Positions 1-9,000 of a stretch of 39,783 bases of DNA are shown piece after piece. The notes below the pieces were generated by a model. That model did not search any database and was not told the DNA's origin. It was given only the letters and a program-made list of their open reading frames with translations. The DNA comes from Pseudoalteromonas sp. NBT06-2 (GTDB lineage Bacteria; Pseudomonadota; Gammaproteobacteria; Enterobacterales; Alteromonadaceae): positions 1 through 39,783 of the forward strand of contig NZ_NQMR01000086.1 of assembly GCF_002276045.1 (NCBI RefSeq). The letters run 5' to 3'. Numbering within the stretch: position 1 is the stretch's first letter; the number at the start of each line of letters is the position of its first letter. Position numbers and translations under genes: made by a program.

Positions 1-93
1 TTCAGACTAAAAGTTTGAGTTTAGCTTATATATCAATAAGAAAGTTTGACTGTCTAGTTTTCCATACGTTCAAAATCGAAATTTTTTTCATTT

Positions 94-1074
94 TCACAGA
101 TATACTTTAGGCTCTACCCTTCTCTTTTTAACTAAATTTAAATGTTGCTTTCTATCATCTCTACTAGTGTTAGCAATATTGTATTTTAGCAATTCATCAA
201 ACTCTATTACTTCTTCAATACCAAATTGATGCGTTTGAAAAGATTCTATATATCTTATTAAGTCACGTAATTTTATAACATTAATAGGCAGTTTAGTTTT
301 AAACTCAGATCGTTCGGTAAAAACAACAACTGATTCTATGTTTTTAGCTAAGCCAAATAAGGTTCCTACGGCCAAGCAGTGCTTATAGTTTTGATGTAAT
401 GGGTTTTGAAATTTCGATTTTTTCTTATATATTTGTTGTGTCCAAAAAGGTTGTTTTTCTGAACCAAAAATCCAACCAGCATAATTTTTAGTTTCAATAA
501 CGAAAATTCCAAACCTGCTAACAACTAGATGATCAACTTCAGTTAAATCTCCGTCATCTAAAGATAAAATCAGGTTTTTATAACATTTATAATCACAATT
601 ACTTAATAAGTTAAGTTTACGATTTACGATTCGCTCAGCTACCATACCTTTAATTTTTGAACTATTAACTCTAAGTAAAATACTGAATGAAATGCATAAC
701 AAAAATACTACAAAGAGACTTATCAAAATTTTAAAAGGGAATAAACTAAACATATCAACTTTATCAGCTACTTTTTGGTTAAGCTTTAAGGTTTGAATAG
801 AATTAGATTGTTTAACTTGAGGGATTAACCCTTTAATTTTTGGAGCTGAAAATTTTTGTGTTTCACTAACAATATAATTACTGGATTTAGCTTTTTTAGG
901 GTTAATACAAGCAGTATCAACCATACGTTTAGATTCTCGGTAATTTTTATGTGTTTTATTGTTGCTATATTGAGCAATTTGCTGCTTTAACAATAAACAA
1001 GTACCTTCACTTTGTTGCTCAACAGCAAATACATTCAGGCTTGTTATAAATATAAATGTTAAAATCCATTTCAT
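94..1074 (-). CDS. Membrane-anchored NERD-domain (nuclease-related) protein
   Basis: The N-terminus (residues 1-17) looks like a signal peptide or first membrane segment. A polar stretch of about 90 residues follows, then one strong transmembrane helix (about 111-134) and a C-terminal NERD domain (about 140-290). The NERD core is visible as an Asp in TEVDHLVV (D181) and an E-x-K in FVIETKNYAG (E194, K196), the PD-(D/E)XK-like arrangement of this family. The predicted layout is a periplasmic N-terminal part and a cytoplasmic nuclease-like domain. NERD proteins are thought to act on nucleic acids, but no substrate can be read here. It is the last gene of a minus-strand series below the PLD gene, 46 bases away. 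It could be a housekeeping membrane protein rather than a defence protein; the domain call is good, the role is unknown. Confidence 0.75.
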   Translation of the reverse strand: MKWILTFIFITSLNVFAVEQQSEGTCLLLKQQIAQYSNNKTHKNYRESKRMVDTACINPKKAKSSNYIVSETQKFSAPKIKGLIPQVKQSNSIQTLKLNQKVADKVDMFSLFPFKILISLFVVFLLCISFSILLRVNSSKIKGMVAERIVNRKLNLLSNCDYKCYKNLILSLDDGDLTEVDHLVVSRFGIFVIETKNYAGWIFGSEKQPFWTQQIYKKKSKFQNPLHQNYKHCLAVGTLFGLAKNIESVVVFTERSEFKTKLPINVIKLRDLIRYIESFQTHQFGIEEVIEFDELLKYNIANTSRDDRKQHLNLVKKRRVEPKVYL

Positions 1075-1120
1075 CTGTATTTATTTCTCACATATAATTT
1101 CTAAAAAAGATTCAAATTTA

Positions 1121-1816
1121 CTAAAGACTTAAATCTTCAGGCCAAATAAAATAAGCGCCAAATCGTTTACTATGTTTGGCTTCACCACCAATTTTTTCAC
1201 CTTTGGTTGTTAAAGCATGTTTATCATCAACGAGTGATAAAATGCCATTTTGTGTTAACTTATCAATCAATTCAGCTGTTTTTAAACCGAGTTTTTTTGC
1301 TACTTTAGAAGATGTTAATTTTTCAGATTCGCTTTTACGTTCAGTTTTTGTTTCAACTACTGTTGTTTCAACTTTTTCCATTGAAATTCGAACTTCATCA
1401 CTAATACGTATGATACGTTGTGCTTCATCGTAAGCATCACGATACATTTGTGCATCATCATCACGAGATATAAATACACCCATTTCATTATTATTAACTT
1501 GGCTGAATTCATATAGATTTAAACTGCTAATAATACAGCTAGATTCATTCATGTAACATTTAGCGTGCAGATTTTTACAAAAGCTGGTACGTACAAAGCT
1601 TAGCTCTTTTAACCAATTGATCTCTTCTGGTTGAAGCTCACTTTTACCATAAACAATACGAACATCTATTTTTAGCCGGTCTTTATCTTCTAACAGCTCT
1701 TTTATACGATCGTTTAATTTTAAGAATGGGCTAATAAGAATAAGACGATCTGAAGCATTTTTAATTAATTCTTCTAAATAATAATTTGTTGCGCTAGTGT
1801 TTAAAAATTTAGCCAT
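1121..1816 (-). CDS. Phospholipase D-like (PLDc) domain protein with C-terminal helical domain
   Basis: Residues about 10-120 form a single PLD-like domain. The half-site is NLHAKCYM (H86-x-K88) followed by SSLN (about 99-102), as in PLD-family nucleases that act as dimers. The usual Asp four residues after the Lys is not present (Glu there). The C-terminal 70 residues (SKVAKKLGLKTAELIDKL onward) resemble a winged-helix or phage antirepressor-type nucleic-acid binding tail. The start is placed at the internal ATG at 1816, because an AAGGA lies 6 bases upstream of it; the ATG at 1822 is too close to that site. Nuclease activity is inferred from the family only. It lies between the NERD gene and the Zorya operon but is separated from zorE by about 170 bases, so it is probably its own unit. 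Confidence 0.7.
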   Translation of the reverse strand: MAKFLNTSATNYYLEELIKNASDRLILISPFLKLNDRIKELLEDKDRLKIDVRIVYGKSELQPEEINWLKELSFVRTSFCKNLHAKCYMNESSCIISSLNLYEFSQVNNNEMGVFISRDDDAQMYRDAYDEAQRIIRISDEVRISMEKVETTVVETKTERKSESEKLTSSKVAKKLGLKTAELIDKLTQNGILSLVDDKHALTTKGEKIGGEAKHSKRFGAYFIWPEDLSL

Positions 1817-1984
1817 TTTCATTCCTTGATGCTATTTATAGCAATATTATATTTTGTGATTATAAAAGTCATAGACTTTTGATTTAATTTTAAAATAAAG
1901 TTGAAAGTTAATTTTTAAAACAAATTAAATAAGTGATTTACCTTCCCACCTAGTAACTATTTAAATTAACTAATTTTAGTAAGG

Positions 1985-2761
1985 TTATTTATTTTTAAAT
2001 TGTGTTATAAATTGCTCATAACTTTTGTCACCCTTCATATGTGCATGGTTAGGTTGTTCAGCATGGCAGCTAATACACAATACCCTACAATTTGCCGGAG
2101 TATTCCAGTAATGACTATGATTAATATGATGAACATGCAAAAAATGTTTGTATTTCAAAAGATTTATACCACAATCTTCACAATTCCAATTATTTTTAGC
2201 GCGTAGATCTCTGCTGAATTGATACCAATCTCTCTCACCCACAAACCGATTCAATGCACCATATTCATTAAATGCAATATTACTTAACAATCTTCCTTCA
2301 AAAATAAAATCAGCATAATTAAAGTTATTTGCCAATTCAGTACATTTTTCAGAGTCTTGCCCTAGTGGAGGTAAAAAATCAGGAAACAATTCTCTGATAC
2401 AAAATTGGCATGCGCCCATAGGAAGTAAAATCTCATCCTTACCAATAACTTTTTGACTTGATTTTATATTTACTTTAAAAAATCCATCAGCTCGACTCGT
2501 TACATGATACTTACCAGGTGCATCCTTTATTTTTTGACAATATGTTAAATGTACTTTATGTGTTTTTGTTATCGCATTGTCGTGCGTTATTTCATCATAA
2601 GTTGATTTTTTTAGCACCTTTTGGTATGCAAAAACTGGTGTGCCACTTATTGCTAATCCATTGATATTTTTATATTTAAATAATATTTCATGCTCAAATT
2701 CGTTTTCAACATTACTCAGTTGAACCAACCACGACGAACGAAATCCAGTAAATGCTACCAA
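1985..2761 (-). CDS. zorE: Zorya type II effector ZorE-like HNH endonuclease
   Basis: The C-terminal third carries an HNH nuclease module: a CEDC zinc knuckle (C194, C197), the HVHHINH motif (H211/H212), an Asn at about 224 and a second knuckle CISCH (C229, C232, H233). A further CxxC pair lies at 118/121. The N-terminal 180 residues match nothing I recognise. The gene starts with TTG five bases after the zorB stop; an in-frame TGA lies just upstream and no ATG occurs for over 100 codons, so TTG is the only reasonable start. Position directly after ZorA- and ZorB-like genes is what defines Zorya type II, where ZorE is the DNA-degrading or nicking effector. The exact cleavage activity is not readable from the sequence. 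Confidence 0.8.
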   Translation of the reverse strand: MVAFTGFRSSWLVQLSNVENEFEHEILFKYKNINGLAISGTPVFAYQKVLKKSTYDEITHDNAITKTHKVHLTYCQKIKDAPGKYHVTSRADGFFKVNIKSSQKVIGKDEILLPMGACQFCIRELFPDFLPPLGQDSEKCTELANNFNYADFIFEGRLLSNIAFNEYGALNRFVGERDWYQFSRDLRAKNNWNCEDCGINLLKYKHFLHVHHINHSHYWNTPANCRVLCISCHAEQPNHAHMKGDKSYEQFITQFKNK

Positions 2762-2766
2762 AGTAA

Positions 2767-3408
2767 TTAATCCGTCTCATGTTTATATTTAAATAAAATC
2801 TCTACACGTCGCTGTAAATGTTCTTTTCCCTTTGTTATTTCATTATCCTTCTGTGAGAAAGAAAAACCTTGAGCTACAAACTTAGTAGCTACAGCTGTTT
2901 CTTTTTTATCTAACGATTGTAAACAATGATCCATAGCGTTCATTGCTCGCTCATATGAAACCCGCATATTGCCAACAAATGCGTTGCCTTTTCCACTCCA
3001 ACCATCGTCTGTATGACCACGAATGACAATTTTATCAATTTGGTTTTTTTTATGCCTAACCATCTCAATTAATTTTGGACAAATACTGTTTAATGTTTTT
3101 TTAGCTTGTTCTGACAACATGGATTCTCCGCTGTCAAACTTAAACCAAGCTGTTAATGTATTACGTTGTTGATCCCATTGCAGACTATTATCTTGCTTAG
3201 CTAAACCATTTATATGTGAATACAGCACTTGTTCGACTTTAGAATACTTTTGAGGAGAAATAACTTGTGAGTTGCCTATATGCTGACTAATAAAATCACG
3301 CTTTTCAATTGCTAATAAAGTACCCAGTAAAAAAAGTGCCATTAGTGCGGTCATTAAATCAGAAATTGCTAGCCCAGATTCTTCAGCATCTTGTGTATTA
3401 AACAACAT
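2767..3408 (-). CDS. zorB: Zorya ZorB-like OmpA/MotB-family inner-membrane protein
   Basis: A short N-terminus leads into one transmembrane helix with SDLMTALMALFLL. The Asp (D17) sits where MotB-family stators carry the ion-binding Asp. The C-terminal half is an OmpA/MotB peptidoglycan-binding domain (IVIRGHTDDGW, then NMRVSYERA near 145-155). In Zorya, ZorA5ZorB2 forms a proton- or sodium-driven rotary complex anchored to the cell wall that senses phage entry. Length (213 residues) fits ZorB. The start codon is two bases after the zorA stop (TAA-TA-ATG), so the genes are translationally coupled. The context with zorA and an HNH gene excludes a flagellar MotB. Confidence 0.88.
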   Translation of the reverse strand: MLFNTQDAEESGLAISDLMTALMALFLLGTLLAIEKRDFISQHIGNSQVISPQKYSKVEQVLYSHINGLAKQDNSLQWDQQRNTLTAWFKFDSGESMLSEQAKKTLNSICPKLIEMVRHKKNQIDKIVIRGHTDDGWSGKGNAFVGNMRVSYERAMNAMDHCLQSLDKKETAVATKFVAQGFSFSQKDNEITKGKEHLQRRVEILFKYKHETD

Positions 3409-3410
3409 TA

Positions 3411-4601
3411 TTAGCTCACTTCATCTAATGTAGGCTCAGAGCTATGCTTTTTAGCTAACAATAACTCTTTTTGTTTATCTTCCAAAATACTTGCCAACCC
3501 AGTTGTATAAACCATTGCAACTTCTTGTAGACCTTGCTCAACCGATAAATCTAGTTTTTCAAAAAACGTATGCGCTTGTTTAATTTGTGATTGATTCAAT
3601 TCATCAAACGCTTTACTGACATTTTGAAATTGTACTTTAAAGTCAACAACAGCTGCCGCAACATTGCTTTTATGGTCTTTCTCTACAGTTTGTTGAATAA
3701 CTTGCAAATCACTTACTAAATTTGACAGCGACTTCATTGAAGGTTGAACCTGTTTAATATCTTTACTCAAAGACTGATAAAGTTGCTGAGCGCTTTTAAA
3801 GTCATTTACAATTGAATTTGAAGCACTAGATAAGCTTTCACGCAAATATTCACTTTGTTGCTTAAGGTCCACTATCGATTCATTTGAATTTTCTAATATT
3901 GTCTTAAAATGAGAAGAACACTTATGTAATAGATTAGAAAAGTCTTTCATAGCTTGAATATTACTACTATTTATATCTTGCGTTGTAGTCACCATTGACG
4001 ACAATAATGTTTGATTTTTACTTACAGAGTCATTTGTATCTATCAATAACGTATTAGACTGTTTTATTAACGTACTAATACTATTAGCAAACTGGTTAAG
4101 CACATGATCCGTTTTTTCATTAAATTGCTGGCTAATATTTTTAGAGTCTTTTAGCAATTGTTCTGACAACAACCTTGCAACCGTTTTACTATTATCATTT
4201 ACCGCATAAACCACGTTGTTAGTATTTTCACGAACAGCCGCAACTATATTATTGGTCTGTTTGGCATATTCATCATAAGGATCAGGTAGTCGTTTAGCCA
4301 AGCGCATCTTACATAATATAGAGCCTGCTAGGCCAAATACACTAGACCAAAAAGCACTTTTCAAACCCATTAACAATGCATCAAAAGCGTGTTGACTAGT
4401 TGCAGTTTCATCTAATGAATTTAGTGAAATGGCAATACCTAAAAAAGTAAAAAATATACCTACAGTAACGCATAAAGACGGTGTGATAATAGATAAACGA
4501 GATGTAGGATCACCTGAAACATATACGTAATAGACAATAATAAACAACGAGATAGGAATTAATAAAAATGTCACTCCTGATATAACCTTTATAATATTCA
4601 C
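3411..4601 (-). CDS. zorA: Zorya ZorA-like MotA/ExbB-family motor protein with long coiled-coil tail
   Basis: Three transmembrane helices are visible (about 5-27, 38-60 and 77-97). The second and third contain the small-residue-rich MotA/TolQ/ExbB-like core (VGIFFTFLGIAISL and KSAFWSSVFGLAGS). Residues about 110-380 are a long, polar, Ser/Gln/Asn-rich coiled coil, the cytoplasmic tail typical of ZorA. At 396 residues it is on the short side for ZorA, which fits a type II system. Translation starts at GTG (4601); no closer ATG exists. It is the first gene of the zorA-zorB-zorE operon, read from the 223-base region shared with the divergent PD-(D/E)XK gene. Function is from family knowledge: it forms the stator pentamer that passes the signal to the effector. 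Confidence 0.87.
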   Translation of the reverse strand: MNIIKVISGVTFLLIPISLFIIVYYVYVSGDPTSRLSIITPSLCVTVGIFFTFLGIAISLNSLDETATSQHAFDALLMGLKSAFWSSVFGLAGSILCKMRLAKRLPDPYDEYAKQTNNIVAAVRENTNNVVYAVNDNSKTVARLLSEQLLKDSKNISQQFNEKTDHVLNQFANSISTLIKQSNTLLIDTNDSVSKNQTLLSSMVTTTQDINSSNIQAMKDFSNLLHKCSSHFKTILENSNESIVDLKQQSEYLRESLSSASNSIVNDFKSAQQLYQSLSKDIKQVQPSMKSLSNLVSDLQVIQQTVEKDHKSNVAAAVVDFKVQFQNVSKAFDELNQSQIKQAHTFFEKLDLSVEQGLQEVAMVYTTGLASILEDKQKELLLAKKHSSEPTLDEVS

Positions 4602-4824
4602 TTACGCATATTGTACACAAAACAGATACGAGCAAACAAGCGAATTAACTCACTTAAAGCTTATTAAGCTAAAAAGACAAAAAATTAAATTCTAATTTAC
4701 TACGCTCGATAAATTTGTACAAAACAGTCGACAACTAAATGATATATATCAAACAATATGATCTTTTTACACATTCCATCTGTACCTATTTAAGATTAAC
4801 CTGTACTATTTTTGTTCATTTATT
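4602..4824. promoter_or_regulatory. Divergent intergenic region with repeated TGTAC motifs
   Basis: This AT-rich spacer separates zorA (minus) from the PD-(D/E)XK-like gene (plus) and must hold both promoters. Two near-identical direct repeats, TTGTACACAAAACAG (4611-4625) and TTGTACAAAACAG (4715-4727), lie about 100 bases apart. Two further CTGTAC motifs occur at about 4780 and 4801. They are candidate operator sites, seen directly; the binding protein is unknown. Confidence 0.35.
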
Positions 4825-5316
4825 ATGATGGAAAATAAAATGGACAAACAACTCGCATTATTTAATGAAATCCCCAGTCAAAAGCAAAACAAAGAAACGC
4901 CTAAAGAATCAAATAGTAGATTTTGTAAAGACTTAGAAGAGCTATTAATAACATTAGGTTTTATAGAAACTGATAATAATAATCCTGATAAAAATCAATT
5001 TAAGAAACGTGCGCAATATAAAGATATGTATGATTCAAAAAGACATAGTGCATTCCTACTAAACCATAACATACATGGTTTATTAAGAATTGAAGCTCAC
5101 AGACAAGTACAGTCAGGATCTGTCGATCAAAAATTTCCATTTTTTTTAGAATCCTTAAAGAATGCCCCTGAAAAAAAAGCTATTTTAGTTTTTGAAGGTA
5201 ATGGTTATAAAAAAGAGGCTTTTAAATGGCTACTTGATAATGCTGAAAAAACCAAAAATAAAAAAATCAATGTATTTGGTACTATTGATACGTTTATCGA
5301 TTATATAAAGTGCTAA
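4825..5316 (+). CDS. Small PD-(D/E)XK nuclease-like protein
   Basis: The central part reads LLRIEAHRQVQSGSVDQKFP (about 86-105) and is followed by a beta strand and AILVFEGNGYKKEAFKWL. This layout matches a phage and restriction-associated PD-(D/E)XK family whose members carry E-C-K/R-x-Q...GSxDEK...GxGYxxxA. Here the catalytic E-x-K reads E-A-H (E90, H92), so activity may be altered. A possible upstream Asp is in YKDMYD (about 66-70). Of three possible ATG starts (4825, 4828, 4840) the last has a GGA about 7 bases upstream and may be the real one. It is divergent from zorA and followed by a strong hairpin. It could be an accessory of the Zorya locus or an independent restriction-type gene. 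Confidence 0.55.
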   Translation: MMENKMDKQLALFNEIPSQKQNKETPKESNSRFCKDLEELLITLGFIETDNNNPDKNQFKKRAQYKDMYDSKRHSAFLLNHNIHGLLRIEAHRQVQSGSVDQKFPFFLESLKNAPEKKAILVFEGNGYKKEAFKWLLDNAEKTKNKKINVFGTIDTFIDYIKC

Positions 5317-5320
5317 TTTA

Positions 5321-5359
5321 AATGAAGTTAGATTCAAAGTCTCATAATCTAGCTTCATT
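5321..5359. terminator. Bidirectional hairpin terminator between convergent genes
   Basis: AATGAAGTTAGATT (5321-5334) pairs with AATCTAGCTTCATT (5346-5359): 14 base pairs with one G-T type mismatch and an 11-base loop, flanked by A/T-rich runs. It sits exactly between the ends of two convergent genes. Confidence 0.7.
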
Positions 5360-5361
5360 GT

Positions 5362-5961
5362 TTAATTAAAACTGTAAATATTATCATTAACTAAACGTAC
5401 TGCATCATCTACTTTTGTCATTTCTCTTAAGAAAAACAAGGCCAAAATGATACAAAATATTGAACCGATAATAGCGAAAATAGTAGTTAAAACGCCAAAA
5501 AGTGAATACATTAAAGATGAACTAAAAAGTCCTAAACCACCTAAAGTTCCTAATAAACAATATATAAAAAATACTTTACCTCGTTCAATCATACGATTCT
5601 TTTTAGTAGAGTATTTATCTTTTAATCTTAATAAGTTCAATTCCTTATCAACTTCTATAAATTTTTTACAACTCCCAAATTTCTTTAGTAGCCTAAATGC
5701 TCCCGGTATATGGATGAACCATTCAATTTCAAATGGTTTTAATTCACATTTAGCATAATCTTGAATTGCGACTAGCAATGTTGGTAAATTATTCTTGGCA
5801 TTAGTTCCACATAACTCTTTTAACTTTTCATAAAACTCTAAGTTAATTGAATTTAGTTGAATACTTGAAACCTTCCACCTCGACAACATAAATGGAAATC
5901 CAATTCCAAAAAGAATAATACTAATAAGCGCAGATACTAATTTAAAGTCTATAAACTCCAC
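5362..5961 (-). CDS. Three-helix membrane protein of unknown function
   Basis: I do not recognise a family. An N-terminal membrane helix (about 7-27) is followed by a soluble, charged stretch of about 100 residues (with CELKPFEIEWFIHIPGAF) and two closely spaced C-terminal helices (about 128-150 and 153-175, Gly/Leu/Ile-rich). It starts at GTG 5961 with AGGA six bases upstream. The gene is divergent from the helicase gene at 6076 and convergent with the PD-(D/E)XK gene. Similar small membrane proteins are common as membrane-acting partners in defence islands, but that role is only a guess from location. Confidence 0.6.
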   Translation of the reverse strand: MEFIDFKLVSALISIILFGIGFPFMLSRWKVSSIQLNSINLEFYEKLKELCGTNAKNNLPTLLVAIQDYAKCELKPFEIEWFIHIPGAFRLLKKFGSCKKFIEVDKELNLLRLKDKYSTKKNRMIERGKVFFIYCLLGTLGGLGLFSSSLMYSLFGVLTTIFAIIGSIFCIILALFFLREMTKVDDAVRLVNDNIYSFN

Positions 5962-6075
5962 AAAAAATCCTTTTATTTAAAAATCGAAGATAAACTTATT
6001 TATATCATATAAACAGCGCTTACCATCTGATATATTTACAAAAAATAAATTTTACAAAACAAAAAGCAGTAACTT

Positions 6076-9000
6076 ATGGATCAAGTCGGCATTTACGAAC
6101 AACTCATAACTCAAATTGTTGAAACAAACCTAAATCGAGAGTTGTTTTATGTGGGTGAAAGGCAATTAGAACCTTCTGAAGCGTCTACTTGGTTATCACG
6201 CTTTTTAACCCGAGTAGTGGAGTTTGCCATTGATGCCGTACCTAATTCCGATGAGCGATTACAAAAACAAATCACATTAGCCAATGATCTAGTTTTTTGG
6301 TTAAAAGATCATATTAAAGATGATAACTTTATTAACGAAAACCTACTCGATAACCAAGGTAAAATACTCACAGCCCTATTTGATAAAAACAATCCAATTG
6401 CTGCTGATTTACCTAAATATACCGAAGCGATATTTCCCCTCACTGGTCTTACTCAAAGTGAGCTGTTTTGTGGCAGTAATGCGGGAATATCACTCGAAAC
6501 AGAACTAAAACGCGAAATAAAATCTGCTGATAAAATTTATTGGTTAGTCTCATTTATAAAATGGGCTGGCATTCGTATATTCAAAAAAGAACTAGAAGAA
6601 TTCACCCGCAGCGGTAAACAGCTAAAAATCATTACTACCTCTTATATGGGTGCAACCGATGCCAAGGCCGTTGAGTTTTTAGCATCACTACCAAATACCC
6701 AAGTAAAACTCAGTTACAATACCCAGCGCGAACGCCTACATGCAAAATCATATTTATTTATGCGCAATACCCAATATCATACTGGTTATATAGGGTCATC
6801 AAACTTATCACATTCAGCATTAACCAATGGACTTGAGTGGAATTTAAAAATTACCTCTCAAGAAATCCCGCACATAATAAATAAATCGCTCAGTACATTT
6901 GAAACCTACTGGCAATCGAACGACTTTGAACTATTTAATGGCAATGCAGAAAGTAAAACAAAATTACATAACGCACTAAGCGAAGCAAAAGGCAGCTTTA
7001 GTGACAATAACAATTATTATTTTGAAGTTAAACCTTTCCCCCATCAGCAAGAAATACTAGAACAACTTCAAACCGAACGTCATTTACATAAGCGATATAA
7101 AAACTTAGTAGTAGCAGCCACTGGCACAGGTAAAACTATAATTTCAGCTTTTGACTTTGCGCGTTTTTATCAACAAAACCCACATGCAAACTTTTTATTT
7201 ATAGCTCACAGACAAGAGATTTTAAAACAAGCACAAAGTGCCTATCGTGGAGTGCTTAAAAACAGCAGTTTTGGTGAGCTTTGGGTCGGTAATCACAAAC
7301 CCACACAGTACAAACATTTATTCGCTTCTATTCAAAGCATCAACAATCAACTCAATACCTTACCATTGGGTAACGATTACTTTGATTACATAGTGATCGA
7401 CGAAGTACACCATATTGCGGCCAATAGTTATCGCGGTTTATTAAAACGTTTTAAAGCAAAAATACTGTTAGGTTTAACCGCCACACCCGAAAGGCATGAC
7501 GGCACAGATATTCTCGATGATTTTTGTGGTGTGATAGCCGCAGAGTTACGACTGCCTGAAGCGATAAATCGCAGGTATCTGTCGCCATTTCAATATTTTG
7601 GCATTGATGACGAAACAGATCTTAGCAAAATCACTTGGAAACAAGGCCGTTACGATGTAAGCGAACTTACCCATGTTTATACCCATAGCGATCAAAGGGT
7701 AAAACGCATATTAAACAGCCTTAACGAAATCATCACCAACGTAAACCAAATGCGCGCATTGGCTTTTTGTGTCAGTAAAGAACATGCCAATTACATGATG
7801 AAAAAATGCTTATTAAAAGGCATTAAGTGTGATGTATTAACCAGTGATAACAGTAAAGATCGCGATATAAAACAACAACAGCTACGCAGCAAACAAATCA
7901 ATATATTATTTGTCGTTGATATTTTTAACGAAGGTGTAGATATACCAGAAGTAGATACCCTACTATTTTTACGCCCAACCGAAAGTTTAACCATATTCTT
8001 ACAGCAACTTGGACGAGGTTTGCGTTTAATTGAAGGCAAAGAGTGCTGTACCATTTTAGATTTTGTGGGTAATTCTCGACCAGAATACGACTTTAGCCAA
8101 AAATTTAGAGCCTTAGTAGGTAAAACCAATAAATCGATAAAAGAAGAAATAAATAACGACTTTCCCAATTTACCACTTGGTTGCCGAATAGAACTTGAAG
8201 AACACACCCAAGAAATGATTTTGAGCAATATTCGCAAGGCCATGCTCAATAAAAATAAACTATTAAGCTTAATCAACAACTTTAGCCTGCAAAGTCATTT
8301 ACCTTTAACCTTAACCAACTTTTTACACATTAATCCAAATATCAGTTTAGAAGATTTATATAAAATAAAATTAAACAAAATGGGCGGTTGGGCAGTACTC
8401 AGCCAAGCAGCTAAAAATGGCCAAAATGAAACAATAAACCTAGCCGAACAGGAAAGATTTACTACTTTAAATAAGTCCTATTACCGCGCTATTAATCACC
8501 ATTTATTAAGCTGTAGTTCAGTGAGCTATTTACAGTTTTTACAGCAATTGTGTGCCAACAATTTCGATTTAAAAAATCTTAAAAGCAATACAAAGACCAC
8601 AAACAAAATAGACAGTAACCATATAAATAACTTTGCCCTAATGTGCCACTATAATTTTTGGGAGCAAGCAGGCCCTAAACTGGGTTTCACCTCAATTGAA
8701 CGAAGCTTAAAAGCGCTTAGTCATAAGGCATTACAACAAGAGCTAAGCGAAGTACTCACTTTATTAATTGATAAAATCCACCAGCAAGAGCTGCCAACAA
8801 AGCACGCTATAAAAACCCATGCCCGTTATACTCGCGAACAAATATTAGCTGCTTTTGGTGTAAGTTCATTTGATAAAAAATCACCTGCACGCGAAGGTGT
8901 ATTAGAACTAAAAGCACACAAAACAGAGCTATTATTTGTTACCTTGAATAAATGCGAAAAGCAGTTTTCCCCAACTACCATGTATCACGACTACGCTATT

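Noticed and set aside
2767..4601. Flagellar motor genes motA/motB or ExbB/TolR transport genes
   Set aside because: The long coiled-coil tail, OmpA domain order and the coupled HNH gene fit Zorya, and no flagellar or TonB genes are nearby.
7791..8279. 162-codon frame antisense to the helicase
   Set aside because: The helicase frame carries all conserved motifs here; the opposite frame has no ribosome site or recognisable domain.
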